Assembly: GCA_947629845.1 (NCBI GenBank)
Contig: CANRFD010000060.1
Span: 1 to 8,268 of the forward strand
Reading direction: 5' to 3'
Source: an uncultured Clostridia bacterium
GTDB taxonomy: Bacteria > Bacillota > Clostridia > Christensenellales > Borkfalkiaceae
DNA length: 8,268 nt
Both the position numbers and the translations under genes were made by a program. The notes beneath the pieces were generated by a model. That model did no database searches, was not told where the DNA came from, and worked only from the letters and a program-made list of their open reading frames with translations. This document shows, piece by piece, positions 1 through 5,653 of this stretch (positions are counted from its first letter, which is position 1; each line of letters opens with the position of its first letter).

Positions 1-1480
1 TCACGAGTTCGAGGAAGATCTTCGCCGTCACGAAGGCGTCGTCGTAGGCGCGGTGGTGGTTGAAGGTGAAGCCGAAGTAGTCGGCAACGGTGTTGAGCTT
101 GTAGTTGGAGAGGCGGAGCATCTCCTGCGCGAAGGAGACGGTGTCGATGGTCTTGTGGTCGAACAGGTACCCCTCCTTTTCGCCGTAGTAGCGCACGAAC
201 TTGCAGTCGAACTGCACGTTGTGCCCCACGAGGATGCAGCCGTCGCAGAACTTGAAGAAGTCGGCGATCACGTCCTTCACGTCGGGCGCGCCGACGAGCA
301 TGTCGTCCGTGATGCCCGTGAGCTCGACGATCTTCTCGGGCAGCTTCACGGGGCAGGCGACGAAGGTGGAGAATTTCTCGCAGATCTGCCCGTTTGCGAT
401 CTTCACGGCGCCCACCTCGATGATGCGGTCCATTACGCCCCCTTCGTTGAGCCCCGTCGTCTCGAGGTCGAACACGACGAAGGTGTTGCGGACGAGCGCG
501 GCGGGCAGCCCTGCCGTGCCGAACAAGTCGCCCTGCACGAGGTCGGAGGCGGGCGAAGGGAACACGGTGCGGTACTGCGGGGGCACGGGGCGGGACGGGC
601 GCTCCTCGGGCACGAAGCCCGCGGGCGGCGTTCCGCGGTCGATCTGGCGGGCGCGGAAGGAGAGCGCGCCGTTATAGAGCTCGTTGTCGCCCGAGAGGCA
701 GACGCCGTCGCCCGGCTTCAGAGCGCGCACCTTGTCGAGCGTCGCCTTCTTGGAAAAGTAGGCGCACCGCAGCGAGCCCGTCCCGTCGGTCACGGTGACG
801 GAGAAGTACGGCTTGTCGTTCTTTGTCAGCCGCTCCTCGATGTAGGATATCGTCCCGCAGACGGCGATCTTTTCCAGCTCGCGGTCGAGGTCGGCGATGT
901 ACAGGGCGCGCTTGGGCTCCGCCCCGTCGATGGGCGAATAATTTTCGACGGCGAACGAGCGGGGCGCCGAGACGCGCTCGGGGGGAGGCGGGGCCTGCCG
1001 CTCGATGTCCCCGCGCTCCACCGAACGGAAGCGGAACTCACCCAGCCAGCCGCCGCAGAAGTTGCGCGAAAGCGCCGCGGAGAGGGCGTCGAGCGCATGG
1101 TCGGCGGAGAGCATGGCGCGCTCCGATTCGTCCGCCCCGATGTAGAACCTGCCGCCGTTGCCGTCGATCTCCACGGCGACGTCCTGCGGGGAGACGAAGG
1201 CCGCCACGGCGGGATAGCGGGTGCGCAGAAATTCGAGCAGGGCGCGGCGCACCCCCTCGGCGTCGGGCACCGACTTGACGACGCGCACGTCGGCGGAAAA
1301 GCCGTCCGGCACGAACTTTGCCGCCACTTCCCGCGCATACCCCACGTCCTCGGCGGTATACGAAGTATCGGTGACGAGGTGGAACGTCGCCCTGTTCCCC
1401 TCGACCTCTATCTTTTTCAGCACGGCGCGCTTCAAACCCTCCGCGGCGCGCACCGCCTCCAAAAATTCGTTGCTCTTCAT
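1..1480 (-). CDS. polC: PolC-type DNA polymerase III / OB-fold DEDDh 3'-5' exonuclease, N-terminal 493 residues (runs off left edge)
   Basis: I translated this frame by hand: it is open from the ATG at 1480 to the window edge, giving 493 codons without a stop. Residues 1-190 are an N-terminal region like the PolC leader. Residues 204-283 form an OB fold (GTISYIEERLTKNDKPYFSV, then TDGTGSLRCAYFS), resembling the PolC OB domain. From residue 334 there is a DEDDh proofreading exonuclease: FDLETTG gives D338 and E340, GHNVQFD gives D425, and HHRAYDDA gives H476 and D481, so all catalytic residues are present. The ATG overlaps the ispG stop as ATGA, with GGGGAG eight bases upstream. A position after ispG is common for polC in Clostridia. 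One oddity is that no PHP segment (HLHTxMS-type motif) lies between the OB fold and the exonuclease; a roughly 50-residue linker containing QGDLF (316-320) is there instead. Whether a polymerase domain follows is outside the window, so a stand-alone OB-exonuclease is possible. The exonuclease call is very sure; the symbol is less so. Confidence 0.8.
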   Translation of the reverse strand, partial: MKSNEFLEAVRAAEGLKRAVLKKIEVEGNRATFHLVTDTSYTAEDVGYAREVAAKFVPDGFSADVRVVKSVPDAEGVRRALLEFLRTRYPAVAAFVSPQDVAVEIDGNGGRFYIGADESERAMLSADHALDALSAALSRNFCGGWLGEFRFRSVERGDIERQAPPPPERVSAPRSFAVENYSPIDGAEPKRALYIADLDRELEKIAVCGTISYIEERLTKNDKPYFSVTVTDGTGSLRCAYFSKKATLDKVRALKPGDGVCLSGDNELYNGALSFRARQIDRGTPPAGFVPEERPSRPVPPQYRTVFPSPASDLVQGDLFGTAGLPAALVRNTFVVFDLETTGLNEGGVMDRIIEVGAVKIANGQICEKFSTFVACPVKLPEKIVELTGITDDMLVGAPDVKDVIADFFKFCDGCILVGHNVQFDCKFVRYYGEKEGYLFDHKTIDTVSFAQEMLRLSNYKLNTVADYFGFTFNHHRAYDDAFVTAKIFLELV

Positions 1481-2517
1481 TTCAGCAGCTCCCCGAGCCG
1501 CGCAAAGAATACGCGCTCCGCATCTTCGGGGCGCACGCGCTCGTTCTCCCTCCCCTTCTGTATGATGACGCAGGCGTCCCTGCCCCCCGCGATCCCGAGG
1601 TCGCACCCCTTCGCCTCGCCGGGGCCGTTGACGACGCACCCCATCACGGCGACCTTCAGCGCCCGCTTCACGCCGCGGACGCGCTCGGAGACGCGCGCGG
1701 CGAGCCCCATGCAGTCGTATTCGCACCGTCCGCAGGTGGGGCAGGCGACGACCTCGACGTAATTTTTTTCCAGCCCGCAGGCGCGCAGAATTTCGTGCGC
1801 CGCATAGACTTCCTCTGCGGGATCGGCGGAGAGGGACACGCGGATGGTGTCGCCGATGCCGCGGAGGAGCAGCGCGCCGATGCCGGCGGCGCTCTTTACG
1901 AGGGCGGCGCTTCCCACGCCCGCCTCGGTGACGCCCACGTGCAGCGGGTACGGGCAGCGCGCGGCGAGCAGCGTGTACGCCTCCACGGTGAGCGGAACGT
2001 CGGACGCCTTGACGGAGACGACGATATTTGCCACCCCGTGCCGCTCGAATGCGGCGACGTTGTGCATGGCGGAGCCCACAAGCGCCTCCGCGCTCCTGCC
2101 GTATTTTGCGAGAAAGTGCGGCTCGATGCTGCCCGTGTTCGCCCCCACCCTGACGGGCACGCCGTGCGCCTTCAGGCAGTCGGCAACGTAGGCGATCTCC
2201 CGTTCGCCGCCGATGTTGCCGGGGTTGACGCGCAGCTTATCGGCGCCGCACTCCACCGCGAGAACGGCGAGCTTGGCGGAAAAGTGCACGTCGGCGACGA
2301 GGGGCGTGCGGATGCGCCGCTTGATCTTTTCCAAGGCGCGGGCGTCCGCCTCGTCCGCCACGGCGACGCGCGTGATCTCGCACCCCGCCTCCTCCAAACG
2401 AAGAATTTGAGCGACGCTTCTCTCCACGTCGCTCGCCTTTTCCGTTGTCATGCTCTGTACGACGACCGCGCCGCCCCCGAGGACGACGCCGCCGATATTG
2501 ACCTGTCTCTTGCTCAA
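1477..2517 (-). CDS. ispG: 4-hydroxy-3-methylbut-2-en-1-yl diphosphate synthase (IspG/GcpE)
   Basis: IspG carries out the penultimate step of the MEP isoprenoid pathway: reductive conversion of methylerythritol 2,4-cyclodiphosphate to HMBPP by a cytosolic [4Fe-4S] enzyme. The 346-residue length fits the short two-domain bacterial form (TIM barrel plus cluster domain). The N-terminus has the family pattern QVNIGGVVLGGG..VVVQSMT. Later come VADVHF (74-79), KLRVNPGNIG (94-103) and RVGANTGS (123-130). Cluster ligands are C259 and C262 in CPTCGR, C294 in MGCVVNGPGE, and E301; the 3-32-7 spacing equals that of the E. coli enzyme (C270, C273, C305, E312). The start is TTG at 2517, chosen because it overlaps the nrdR stop as TTGA, has AAGGA nine bases upstream inside nrdR, and places QVNIGG where the family begins. 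The gene is co-transcribed with nrdR and the polC-type gene. I see no defect in it. Confidence 0.97.
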   Translation of the reverse strand: MSKRQVNIGGVVLGGGAVVVQSMTTEKASDVERSVAQILRLEEAGCEITRVAVADEADARALEKIKRRIRTPLVADVHFSAKLAVLAVECGADKLRVNPGNIGGEREIAYVADCLKAHGVPVRVGANTGSIEPHFLAKYGRSAEALVGSAMHNVAAFERHGVANIVVSVKASDVPLTVEAYTLLAARCPYPLHVGVTEAGVGSAALVKSAAGIGALLLRGIGDTIRVSLSADPAEEVYAAHEILRACGLEKNYVEVVACPTCGRCEYDCMGLAARVSERVRGVKRALKVAVMGCVVNGPGEAKGCDLGIAGGRDACVIIQKGRENERVRPEDAERVFFARLGELLK

Positions 2518-2981
2518 TTTTCGCTTTCCTTTTTCTCCATCATGCTCTGGAGTTCGGCCATGAACGAGGAGATGTCCTTAAAGGAGCGGTAGACGGACGC
2601 ATAGCGCACATACGCCACCTCGTCCAGCTTTTTCAGCCCCTCCATGACCATTTCGCCGATCGCCTTGGAGGAAATTTCCTGTTCCATCGAATTGTAGACC
2701 TGTTTCGAGATCTCGTCGACGAGCGCGTCGATCTTCTCGAGGGGTACAGGGCGCTTCTCGCAGGCCTTGATGATGCCGCGCTTGATCTTCCCCGGGTCGA
2801 AGGACTGGCGGTTGCCGTCCGACTTGACGACGAGGATGGGCGCGACCTCGATGGTCTCATACGTGGTGAAACGCTTGCCGCAATTGATGCACTCCCTGCG
2901 GCGGCGGATGGTTCTGTCGTCATCCGCCGAGCGGCTGTCGATGACCTTGCTCTCCGTGCAGTTGCAGTACAAACAGCGCAT
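2514..2981 (-). CDS. nrdR: Transcriptional repressor NrdR of ribonucleotide reductase genes
   Basis: NrdR is a cytosolic (d)ATP-sensing repressor that binds paired NrdR boxes upstream of ribonucleotide reductase operons. From the ATG at 2981 the product is 155 residues, the usual family length. The zinc ribbon is MRCLYC...C31-x-x-C34 with ligands C3, C6, C31 and C34. The conserved DSR (15-17), RRRREC (26-31) and RFTTYE (37-42) motifs are in place. Residues from about 46 to 138 form the ATP-cone (ILVVKSDGNRQSFD onward, KIKRGIIKACEKRPV). The frame stays open upstream to 3128, but that extension crosses the promoter and has no family similarity. GGGAGG lies four bases before the chosen ATG. The TGA stop overlaps the ispG TTG start. 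No ribonucleotide reductase gene is in the window and I see no NrdR-box pair next to this promoter, so its targets lie elsewhere. Confidence 0.97.
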   Translation of the reverse strand: MRCLYCNCTESKVIDSRSADDDRTIRRRRECINCGKRFTTYETIEVAPILVVKSDGNRQSFDPGKIKRGIIKACEKRPVPLEKIDALVDEISKQVYNSMEQEISSKAIGEMVMEGLKKLDEVAYVRYASVYRSFKDISSFMAELQSMMEKKESEN

Positions 2982-3011
2982 ACTTCCTCCCTTTCTTCCT
3001 TGGTTTTCTCT

Positions 3012-3040
3012 ATTATAACATATTCCGCGCGATTTGTAAA
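3012..3040 (-). promoter_or_regulatory. Sigma-A promoter of the nrdR-ispG-polC operon
   Basis: Read on the minus strand, -35 TTTACA (3040-3035; 5 of 6 to consensus) is followed by a 17-base spacer and a perfect -10 TATAAT (3017-3012). The -10 is preceded by TGT, making an extended -10 (TGTTATAAT). The expected start of transcription is about 3005, giving a leader of roughly 25 bases before the nrdR ATG. Confidence 0.85.
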
Positions 3041-3056
3041 GGATTTTCGCGCGGAA
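3023..3056. repeat. Perfect 10-bp inverted repeat flanking the nrdR -35 box
   Basis: TTCCGCGCGA at 3023-3032 is the exact reverse complement of TCGCGCGGAA at 3047-3056, with a 14-base spacer. One arm sits in the spacer of the nrdR promoter and the other just upstream of its -35 hexamer, so a bound dimer would occlude the promoter. It does not resemble the AT-rich NrdR box. It is an operator candidate with no known regulator. Confidence 0.6.
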
Positions 3057-3082
3057 AGCGGGCGCATGCCTTCCCCCGCCGC

Positions 3083-3111
3083 TTGACAGGAATGCGCAAA
3101 GCGCGTATAAT
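3083..3111 (+). promoter_or_regulatory. Perfect-consensus sigma-A promoter of the flavin reductase-like gene
   Basis: TTGACA (3083-3088), a 17-base spacer and TATAAT (3106-3111) match the sigma-A consensus at all 12 positions. The spacer holds GCGC-AAA-GCGC (3094-3104), a short symmetric element that might be part of an operator. AGGAG at 3133-3137 lies seven bases before the ATG. The leader would be about 25-27 bases. Confidence 0.93.
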
Positions 3112-3144
3112 ATAGAGCCGAACAACAAAAAAAGGAGCAGCCGT

Positions 3145-4056
3145 ATGTCGTCTTTTCAGGATCTTCGCATCGTAGATAACTTTTACCAGACCTCGTCCTT
3201 TTTCCCCATGCCCACCATTCTCGTGGGCACGGTATCGGAAAACGGGCAGACCAACCTCGGTTCCTACTCGCTCTGCTTCCCCTACTACATCGCGGGGAAG
3301 GAGTACTACGCCATGATCTTGGAGTGCCGCAACAGCTCCAACACGGCGCAGAACATCCTCCGCGGGAGCAAAGTTTCGCTCAACTTCATCCCCGACGACA
3401 GAAAGTTTTTCCGCGAGGCCGTCCGCCTCGGCTTCCCCGGGCTGACGACGGAGGAGAAGATGAAAAACTGCCTCTTCACCCTCGAAAAGGGGCAGGCGGA
3501 GGGCGAACGCCCCCTCGTCATCGCCGAGGCCTTTCAGGTGTTCGAATGCACGTGGGACAGCGCGCTCGAGGACGCCTATCTCGACAAGGCGGGCCCCCTC
3601 GAGGGCTACGAGCCCCCCTACCGCAACTTTAACGGCATCACGAGCAAATTCGGCGCCCACTTCATCCTGAAGATCGACAGGATACTCATGAAGCCCAAGT
3701 ACCGCAGCACCATCATCGACGGCGTGAAGGGCGCGGGCTTCCCCGCCGTGCCCGTCGACTACGGCTACCGCGACAGCACCAACTTCTGGTGCTCCAAATT
3801 CAAGCGGCCGTTCGCCGAGAAGATACAGGCGAAGGACGGCGACGTGCAGTCCGTCATCTACGCCGCAAAGCGCATCGACCCCGACGTGCAGTTCACCGAC
3901 GGGGCGTGCGCAAAGCTCGTGAAGATCCCGCGCGTGTTTTTGAAGGCCGCGCTCACCCAGATGGTGCAGATCGCCAAGGCGGAGGGCATTTCGCTCATCG
4001 ACGAAAAGGCGCTCGAGCTCATCAACGACAAGCGGCGGCAAGAAAAGAAAAAATAA
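3145..4056 (+). CDS. Flavin reductase-like FMN-binding split-barrel protein with PCP_red-like C-terminus
   Basis: The 303-residue protein has no signal peptide and is probably cytosolic. Residues 18-182 look like a flavin reductase-like split barrel: SSFFPMPTILVGTV, NLGSYSLCFPYY, then CRNSSNTAQNILRG and KVSLNFIP. This matches the usual pattern of a first strand, an N/S-rich FMN-phosphate region and a 'T..NI...g.f.vn' segment. Such proteins bind FMN and reduce flavins or act as flavin oxidoreductases; the substrate here cannot be read from sequence. Residues 249-297 (QFTDGACAKLVKIPRVFLKA onward, then AKAEGISLIDEKALELI) resemble the PCP_red domain of protochlorophyllide reductase-type proteins, in which an 'A..L..IP.f.r' helix is followed by 'A...G...I....l'. 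I recognise that part by pattern only. The gene stands alone: its own consensus promoter, AGGAG seven bases before the ATG, and a terminator just after the TAA. The flavin-barrel call is fairly sure; the tail is tentative. Confidence 0.8.
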   Translation: MSSFQDLRIVDNFYQTSSFFPMPTILVGTVSENGQTNLGSYSLCFPYYIAGKEYYAMILECRNSSNTAQNILRGSKVSLNFIPDDRKFFREAVRLGFPGLTTEEKMKNCLFTLEKGQAEGERPLVIAEAFQVFECTWDSALEDAYLDKAGPLEGYEPPYRNFNGITSKFGAHFILKIDRILMKPKYRSTIIDGVKGAGFPAVPVDYGYRDSTNFWCSKFKRPFAEKIQAKDGDVQSVIYAAKRIDPDVQFTDGACAKLVKIPRVFLKAALTQMVQIAKAEGISLIDEKALELINDKRRQEKKK

Positions 4057-4063
4057 CCGTTAA

Positions 4064-4106
4064 ACAAAAATGCAAGCCGTGCAAATGCACGGCTTGTTGT
4101 TATTTT
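4064..4106. terminator. Bidirectional Rho-independent terminator between convergent genes
   Basis: CAAGCCGTGCA (4073-4083) and TGCACGGCTTG (4086-4096) form a perfect 11-bp stem, effectively 10 bp closing an AAAT loop. On the plus strand TTGTTATTTT follows, ending the flavin reductase-like transcript. On the minus strand CATTTTTGTTT follows, ending the yitT transcript. Confidence 0.9.
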
Positions 4107-4117
4107 ATGGGGAATTT

Positions 4118-5167
4118 TTACGGCTTGTCGCTATTTTGCGGCTCGGGCGTCCCCTCGGCGGCCTCCGCCTTTTGCTGCGGAAGGTTGGGGTTCGCCTTGT
4201 CCTGCGGCATGAGAAAATCCACCCCGTCCGAATGGAAGCCGCGGCCGCGCACTTCGGAGATGACGCCGATGGTCATGAACGCCTCGGGGTCGATGCGCTG
4301 GACTTCCGCCTTGAGCGCCACGAGTTCGCGGTGGGAGACGATGGTAAGGATCATGCGGCAGTCGTTTTTCAGATACCCCGTCTGCCCGTACAGCACGGTG
4401 ACGCCGCGCTTGATCTTGGTTAAGATCATGTCGCGGATCTCCTCGTACTTGGTGCTGATGATCTTCACCTGCGTGCGGCGCATGCCGATGGGCGCGACCC
4501 TGCCGACGACAAAGGAGGAAAGCAGGACGATGACGACGCCGTAGAGCGCGTTTTCGAAGGGCGTGATGACGAACAGCTGCATGGCGACGATGGTCATGTC
4601 GAAGATCCACATCGACACCGAGACGGGGAAATTGAAGTACTTTTGCAGGATGAGCGGCGGGATGTCCGTTCCGCCCGTGGAGGCGCCCACGCGCACCACG
4701 ATGCCGATGCCCAGCCCGAACACCAGCCCGCCGATGATGGCGGCGAGCAGCGGATTGTCGGAGCACAGCGGCGCGTTGCCGTTCAGCCCCTCCACCCCGC
4801 GTTCGGCGACCTGAAATACCGTCAAAAAGGTGGGATAGAGCACCGTCCCCGCGAGCACGGAGGCGGCGAACTTCTTCCCGAGGAGCACCGTGCCGAGGAT
4901 AAAGAGCGCGATGTTCACCGAATAGGTGGTGATGGAGACCGCCCACTCCGACCAATCCGTCGGCGCGCCGTAAATTTTGACGATGAGATTGCGGACGAAG
5001 ATGCCGAGCCCCGTCGTTCCGCCCATGGAGAGGTTGTTCGGAATGATGAAAAATGCGGACGCGGCCGACGCCAGCGCGTTGCCCGCGATGATGATGACGG
5101 CGTAGACGAACAGCTTCTCGAGTTGGAGGCGGGTCGGCTTTTTCGGTTTGTGCAATGCAATGTTCAT
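4118..5167 (-). CDS. YitT family integral membrane protein (YitT_membrane + DUF2179)
   Basis: This 349-residue product has the YitT architecture. There are about six hydrophobic segments (about 17-42, 75-97, 102-120, 139-161, 184-201, 206-223). The family motif F..P.NLSMGGTTGLG lies at 40-55, a second glycine-rich motif GASTGGTDI at 161-169, and a C-terminal cytoplasmic DUF2179 domain at about 230-310 (TQVKIIST onward, FMTIGVISEVRGRGF). A hydrophilic P/Q/E-rich tail (321-349) follows. The function of the family is not firmly established; roles as a transporter or sensor are proposed. The start at 5167 is chosen because the longer reading (5215) begins upstream of the promoter -10, and because GAGGG lies a few bases before this ATG. 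The gene stands alone, with its own promoter and a shared bidirectional terminator. Confidence 0.9.
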   Translation of the reverse strand: MNIALHKPKKPTRLQLEKLFVYAVIIIAGNALASAASAFFIIPNNLSMGGTTGLGIFVRNLIVKIYGAPTDWSEWAVSITTYSVNIALFILGTVLLGKKFAASVLAGTVLYPTFLTVFQVAERGVEGLNGNAPLCSDNPLLAAIIGGLVFGLGIGIVVRVGASTGGTDIPPLILQKYFNFPVSVSMWIFDMTIVAMQLFVITPFENALYGVVIVLLSSFVVGRVAPIGMRRTQVKIISTKYEEIRDMILTKIKRGVTVLYGQTGYLKNDCRMILTIVSHRELVALKAEVQRIDPEAFMTIGVISEVRGRGFHSDGVDFLMPQDKANPNLPQQKAEAAEGTPEPQNSDKP

Positions 5168-5186
5168 AGTGCCCTCGATAAGCGCT

Positions 5187-5215
5187 ATTATATCACCGCC
5201 CCCGCGCTTTTGCAA
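5187..5215 (-). promoter_or_regulatory. Promoter of the yitT-family gene
   Basis: On the minus strand, -35 TTGCAA (5215-5210; 4 of 6), a 17-base spacer and a perfect -10 TATAAT (5192-5187). The -10 is preceded by TGA, giving an extended -10 that compensates for the weak -35. Transcription would start near 5180, leaving a very short leader. This sets the translation start at 5167. Confidence 0.85.
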
Positions 5216-5249
5216 GCGAAATTTTCCAACTTTGAAAACTTCTTTTGTG

Positions 5250-5276
5250 AAAAAACGGCGCCGACAAGCGGCGCCG
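5250..5276 (-). terminator. Rho-independent terminator of the Cys/Asn/Gly-rich gene
   Basis: Two copies of the palindrome CGGCGCCG (5256-5263 and 5269-5276) pair as an 8-bp all-GC stem around a 5-base loop. On the minus strand six T residues (5255-5250) follow directly. The stem begins about 14 bases after the TGA of the 5291-5602 gene, so that gene ends as its own transcription unit. Confidence 0.92.
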
Positions 5277-5290
5277 CGCAGTGTTTTCCG

Positions 5291-5602
5291 TCAGTATCCG
5301 CAGACGTTGCAGCCGCCCGAGAAGGGGCCGAGCGCATACTGCCGCGCATAGTAGATGTCGCCGCAGCCGCAGCCGTTGTTGCCGCCGTTGCAGCCGCAAT
5401 TCCCGTTGTTGCCGTTGCAGCCGCAGCCGTTGTTGAACAGGTTGTTGATCGCGCCGGCGAACCCGTTCCCGTTGTTGCCGTTGCAGCCGCAGCCGTTGTT
5501 ACAGCCGCAGCCGTTGTTCCCGTTGTTGTTGCAGGGGCAGGCGAACAGGTTGTCGAGCGCGTTCGCCACGCCGCAGAAAAATGATTGACAGCAATTACAC
5601 AT
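5291..5602 (-). CDS. Small Cys/Asn/Gly-rich repeat protein of unknown function
   Basis: I do not recognise this 103-residue protein. It contains 18 Cys, 26 Asn and 24 Gly but only three charged residues (D17, D82, R87) and no Lys, Glu or His. Most cysteines are in CXC pairs: 2/4, 22/24, 32/34, 38/40, 60/62, 69/71 and 78/80, plus a terminal C98-x-x-C101. Two copies of a module are visible: a hydrophobic patch (ANALDNLF at 13-20; AGAINNLF at 49-56), each followed by a GCGC/NGNN tract. There is no signal peptide or membrane segment. That the gene is real is supported by GGAGG nine bases before the ATG and a strong terminator just past the TGA. CXC density recalls metallothioneins, and low-complexity Cys/Gly/Asn composition recalls spore-coat or cross-linked surface proteins. 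A modified peptide precursor is less likely because no leader/core split or modifying enzyme is visible. Function is open. Confidence 0.85.
   Translation of the reverse strand: MCNCCQSFFCGVANALDNLFACPCNNNGNNGCGCNNGCGCNGNNGNGFAGAINNLFNNGCGCNGNNGNCGCNGGNNGCGCGDIYYARQYALGPFSGGCNVCGY
5364..5518 (-). repeat. Internal DNA repeats of the Cys/Asn/Gly gene
   Basis: A 35-bp exact direct repeat occurs at 5400-5434 and 5466-5500, offset by 66 bp (22 codons), so the reading frame is kept. A 17-mer, CAGCCGCAGCCGTTGTT, occurs four times: 5364-5380, 5418-5434, 5484-5500 and 5502-5518. The near-identity at nucleotide level points to recent slippage or recombination, or to strong codon restriction in the Asn-Gly-Cys tract. 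Confidence 0.9.
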
Positions 5603-5645
5603 TGCCTGAAACCTCCGTCATAAAGTACGGCCTTGCCGTTACTAC

Positions 5646-5653
5646 ATTTTATG
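5646..5653 (-). promoter_or_regulatory. Possible -10 element for the Cys/Asn/Gly gene
   Basis: The minus strand reads CATAAAAT about 44 bases before the ATG. It can be read as a TAAAAT sigma-A -10 (5 of 6), or as the CATA-type -10 used by mother-cell sporulation sigma factors. No convincing -35 of either type is upstream. An ACGGC-CTT-GCCGT hairpin (5627-5639) lies in the leader. Weak evidence. Confidence 0.25.

Noticed and set aside
53..1762. Long plus-strand open frame (569 codons) opposite polC and ispG
   Set aside because: It is antisense to two clearly recognisable genes, lacks family motifs, is low-complexity in V/E/R/H, and crosses the ispG-polC boundary. GC-rich coding DNA commonly leaves the antisense frame open.
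2982..3128. N-terminal extension of NrdR to 204 residues
   Set aside because: The extension would begin upstream of the -35 and -10 boxes that drive the gene. The zinc ribbon at MRCLYC is the normal NrdR N-terminus.
2982..3144. NrdR box pair in the nrdR / flavin reductase divergent region
   Set aside because: NrdR boxes are AT-rich 16-bp palindromes in pairs. The inverted repeat here is GC-rich and no second box is visible.
3013..4041. Minus-strand open frame (342 codons) opposite the flavin reductase-like gene
   Set aside because: It runs into the nrdR promoter and has no motifs. The plus-strand gene has a perfect promoter, ribosome binding site and terminator.
5364..5518. CRISPR-like array in the repeated stretch
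   Set aside because: The repeats are 17-35 bp at uneven spacing, lie within a coding frame, spacers are themselves repeat-derived, and no cas genes are present.
5355..5588. Plus-strand Leu/Pro/Gln-rich frame opposite the Cys-rich gene
   Set aside because: It is a simple periodic product of the repeat tract, with no ribosome binding site and no terminator on that strand.
5291..5602. RiPP precursor (sactipeptide or azole-modified bacteriocin)
   Set aside because: Cys/Gly richness fits loosely, but there is no leader/core boundary or cleavage motif, and no radical SAM, cyclodehydratase or exporter gene nearby in the window.
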